The notes beneath the pieces were generated by a model, which saw only the letters and a program-made list of their open reading frames with translations, did no database searches and was not told where the DNA came from. Below are positions 62,110 through 64,000 of a stretch of DNA of 64,000 bases, one piece after another. The translations under genes were made by a program, and so were the position numbers. Every line of letters begins with the position of its first letter. The stretch's first letter is position 1. The stretch is taken from positions 1 through 64,000 of the forward strand of contig JARGOC010000011.1 of the NCBI GenBank assembly GCA_029212365.1. Direction: 5' to 3'. Source of the DNA: Roseovarius sp. Lineage in GTDB: Bacteria > Pseudomonadota > Alphaproteobacteria > Rhodobacterales > Rhodobacteraceae.

Positions 62110-64000
62110 TTATCCCTCGATCCGGGCCAAATCTGCCGCTTGCCCGCAAATCTGGCGGATGCGTGACAGCAGGTTTAACCGGTTGCGCCGGATCACCTCA
62201 TAGTCCGTGTTGATCTGTACGGCTTCAAAAAACGCATCAATCGGGGTGCGCAATGTGGCCATCGCCGCCATGGCAGCGGCAAAATCCTCGGCCTCTATGG
62301 CTGTGGTGATCTGCCCCTCTACCGCATCAAGCGCTGCAAACAACGCGCGCTCCTCGTCGGTTTCGGAAAACTTCACATCCGCGCCATAAGAATACTCGAC
62401 CCCGTCCTTTTCCTCGGCCTGAGTCAGAATATTGTTGGCCCGTTTGAACCCCTGCACAAGGTTTTCACCATCATCGGTTTTCAACGCATCACTCAGGGCA
62501 GTGGCCCGGGCCACAATCAAACTCAGATCATCCCCCCGACCCAGTGTCAGACAGGCGTCAATCACATCGTGGCGCACACCCCGGTCACGTAGATACACCT
62601 TCAAGCGATCATGAAAGAACGCCAGCAAGTCGGTGGATAGATCCGGCAGCGCGTCACCAACAGTGCGCAACACACTGCCCTCAGAGGTATCCGGGGCCGC
62701 TTCTGCTTTGGTGCGCCTGTCAATCACCGTATGCAACGCCGCTCCAAACACGCCATGATCGGCAATTTCATCCAGAACCTCTTCGAGCGTATCAATGTCG
62801 CCGCTGCTGGCTTTGGCGCGGTGCAGCGCAATCTTGTGTTTCAACAACTGACTGTCCAGAAAACGGTCCAACGGCAAACGCAAACCGTTCTCCAACACCA
62901 ACCGAATAACCCCCAGCGCCGCCCGGCGCAGGGCAAACGGATCCTTCGATCCGGTCGGCTTCTCATCAATCGCCCAAAATCCGGTCAACAGATCCAGCTT
63001 ATCCGCCAAGGCCACCGTGACCGACACGAGCCGTGTTGGCACCTCATCAGAGGGGCCCAGCGGAGAGTAATGCTCTTCACAGGCCATCGCCACGTCTTCG
63101 GGCAGGCCGGCCTCGGCCGCATAATAGCGCCCCATCAACCCCTGCAATTCGGGGAATTCATAAACCATCTCAGAGCTCAGATCAGCCTTGCAGACCTTCG
63201 CCGCCTGCTCGGCCACATCGGGGTCAGTGCCAACCGCCGGGGCCAGCTCCTTAGCCAAGGCAGCAATCCGGCTGATCCGCTCGGCCTGTGATCCAAGTCG
63301 GCGCTCAAACGTCACGTTTTCCAGCTTGGCCATCCACTCGCCCATGCCTGCCTTGGCAATGCGCAGATCGTTCTCCCAAAAGAACACCGCATCCGCCAGT
63401 CGCGCAGACAGCACCCGTGAATTGCCCGCCAGAATGGTTGCCCCCTGATCGGCCGTTTCAACATTGGCAACGGTGATAAAACGCTCAATCCGCTGGGTCT
63501 TGGGATTGCGCACCGAAAAGAACTTTTGGTGTTCACGCATCGAGGTTTTCAACACTTCGGACGGCAGGTTCAAAAACGCCTCGTCAATCGTGCCCATCAG
63601 CACCACAGGCCATTCCACCAGCCCGGCCACTTCGGCCAGCAGGCCCTTGTCTTCAACCACGTCCAGCCCGTTGGCGAAGGCCTGATTGGTGGCGTCCTGC
63701 CAGATATGTGCCGCGCGCTCCTTAGCGTCCAGCACCACCTTGTTGCGCTTCAACTTGGCGGCGTAATCTTCAAATGAGGTGACGGCAAAGCGCCCTTCCC
63801 CCATGAACCGATGCCCCTCAGTGGTGTCGCCCGCCTTAAGGCCATCAACGTCCAGATCGACAATCGAAACCTCGCCCGCGTCATCCGTCAGAATGCACAG
63901 GATCGAGTGCAAAGGCCGCACCCACCGCAAAGAGCCATTGCCCCAGCGCATGGATTTTGGCCACGGAAAGTTGCGGATCACATCGTCCAGCACGTCGGCG
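62110..64000 (-). CDS. glyS: GlyS, glycine-tRNA ligase beta subunit (partial, runs off the right edge)
   Basis: At least 630 residues of the C-terminal part of the beta subunit; the true start lies beyond 64000. Characteristic segments are HRFMGEGRF, PSEVLKTSMREHQKFF, HYSPLGPSDEVPT and KDPFALRRAALGVIRL. The C-terminal anticodon-binding region has MPIDAFFEAV-like sequence (LRTPIDAFFEAVQIN). It forms the alpha2beta2 glycyl-tRNA synthetase with GlyQ outside the window. A 275-bp gap without visible features separates it from ppdK. Confidence 0.96.
   Translation of the reverse strand, partial: ADVLDDVIRNFPWPKSMRWGNGSLRWVRPLHSILCILTDDAGEVSIVDLDVDGLKAGDTTEGHRFMGEGRFAVTSFEDYAAKLKRNKVVLDAKERAAHIWQDATNQAFANGLDVVEDKGLLAEVAGLVEWPVVLMGTIDEAFLNLPSEVLKTSMREHQKFFSVRNPKTQRIERFITVANVETADQGATILAGNSRVLSARLADAVFFWENDLRIAKAGMGEWMAKLENVTFERRLGSQAERISRIAALAKELAPAVGTDPDVAEQAAKVCKADLSSEMVYEFPELQGLMGRYYAAEAGLPEDVAMACEEHYSPLGPSDEVPTRLVSVTVALADKLDLLTGFWAIDEKPTGSKDPFALRRAALGVIRLVLENGLRLPLDRFLDSQLLKHKIALHRAKASSGDIDTLEEVLDEIADHGVFGAALHTVIDRRTKAEAAPDTSEGSVLRTVGDALPDLSTDLLAFFHDRLKVYLRDRGVRHDVIDACLTLGRGDDLSLIVARATALSDALKTDDGENLVQGFKRANNILTQAEEKDGVEYSYGADVKFSETDEERALFAALDAVEGQITTAIEAEDFAAAMAAMATLRTPIDAFFEAVQINTDYEVIRRNRLNLLSRIRQICGQAADLARIEG

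Overview
The window reads as chromosomal DNA of a marine Rhodobacteraceae (Roseobacter-group) alphaproteobacterium. This is inferred from the C-P lyase arrangement, an aa3-type ctaD with a c2/c550-type cytochrome, the glyS-ppdK neighbourhood, Lrp/AsnC regulators and moderately high GC coding style. No species is claimed. No CRISPR array, rRNA or prophage is visible. One tRNA (Leu, anticodon GAG) is present.

Region 1 (1-12.7 kb) is a phosphonate island. A C-P lyase operon phnGHIJKLN runs leftward. phnM lies further along the same strand, but a DUF1045 gene on the opposite strand sits between phnN and phnM. A GntR regulator (phnF) diverges from phnG over a tandem-octamer operator candidate. Next comes phnCDEE plus a hexapeptide acetyltransferase, with PHO-box-like 11-bp direct repeats upstream of phnC. 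The ABC importer would bring in phosphonates, PhnGHIJKLM would cleave the C-P bond, and PhnN would make PRPP. No phnP is present; DUF1045 has the two H-x-T motifs of 2H phosphoesterases and may replace it.

Region 2 (12.7-19.9 kb) is a second, probably phosphorus-related, import unit. It holds an UgpBAEC-like ABC importer in the order ATPase, permease, permease, binding protein, followed by a GpdQ-like metallophosphodiesterase, with a divergent LysR regulator. An aldo/keto reductase relic lies beside it.

Region 3 (19.9-33.8 kb) is accessory DNA rich in mobile-element debris. Direct copies of one IS3-family end (20.4 and 33.5 kb) bracket two metabolic cassettes. The first is a Zur-led Zrg-type zinc operon: zur, His-rich ZrgA, a MacB/LolD-like ATPase, an FtsX-like permease and two tandem DUF3299 proteins. 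The second is a complete nit1C cluster (nitB to nitH: nitrilase, radical SAM, GNAT, AIR-synthase-like, flavoprotein and two small proteins), with a divergent MocR-type PLP regulator. Tyrosine-recombinase, DUF1348 and IS3 relics lie at the edges.

Region 4 (33.8-40.6 kb) is a phosphorelay cluster: a receiver protein with a degenerate GGDEF-like domain, an Hpt protein, a stand-alone receiver, a PAS histidine kinase and a large CHASE-PAS hybrid kinase. An inverted 73-bp copy of part of the CHASE coding region lies just upstream of the hybrid kinase.

Region 5 (40.8-64 kb) is mostly core genome: tRNA-Leu, lipB, cytochrome c, ctaD, folB (fused to an amino-acid-kinase-like domain), folP, a DMT transporter, ilvC with two tandem Lrp regulators, a class V aminotransferase, a UbiH-family hydroxylase, a HAD nucleotidase, a FadR-type regulator, a GT2 glycosyltransferase with a GspE-type N-terminus, carA, a YqeY-like protein, a DUF2244 protein, a GNAT, a SleB-like hydrolase, a ppdK-like gene and the 3' part of glyS, which runs off the right edge.
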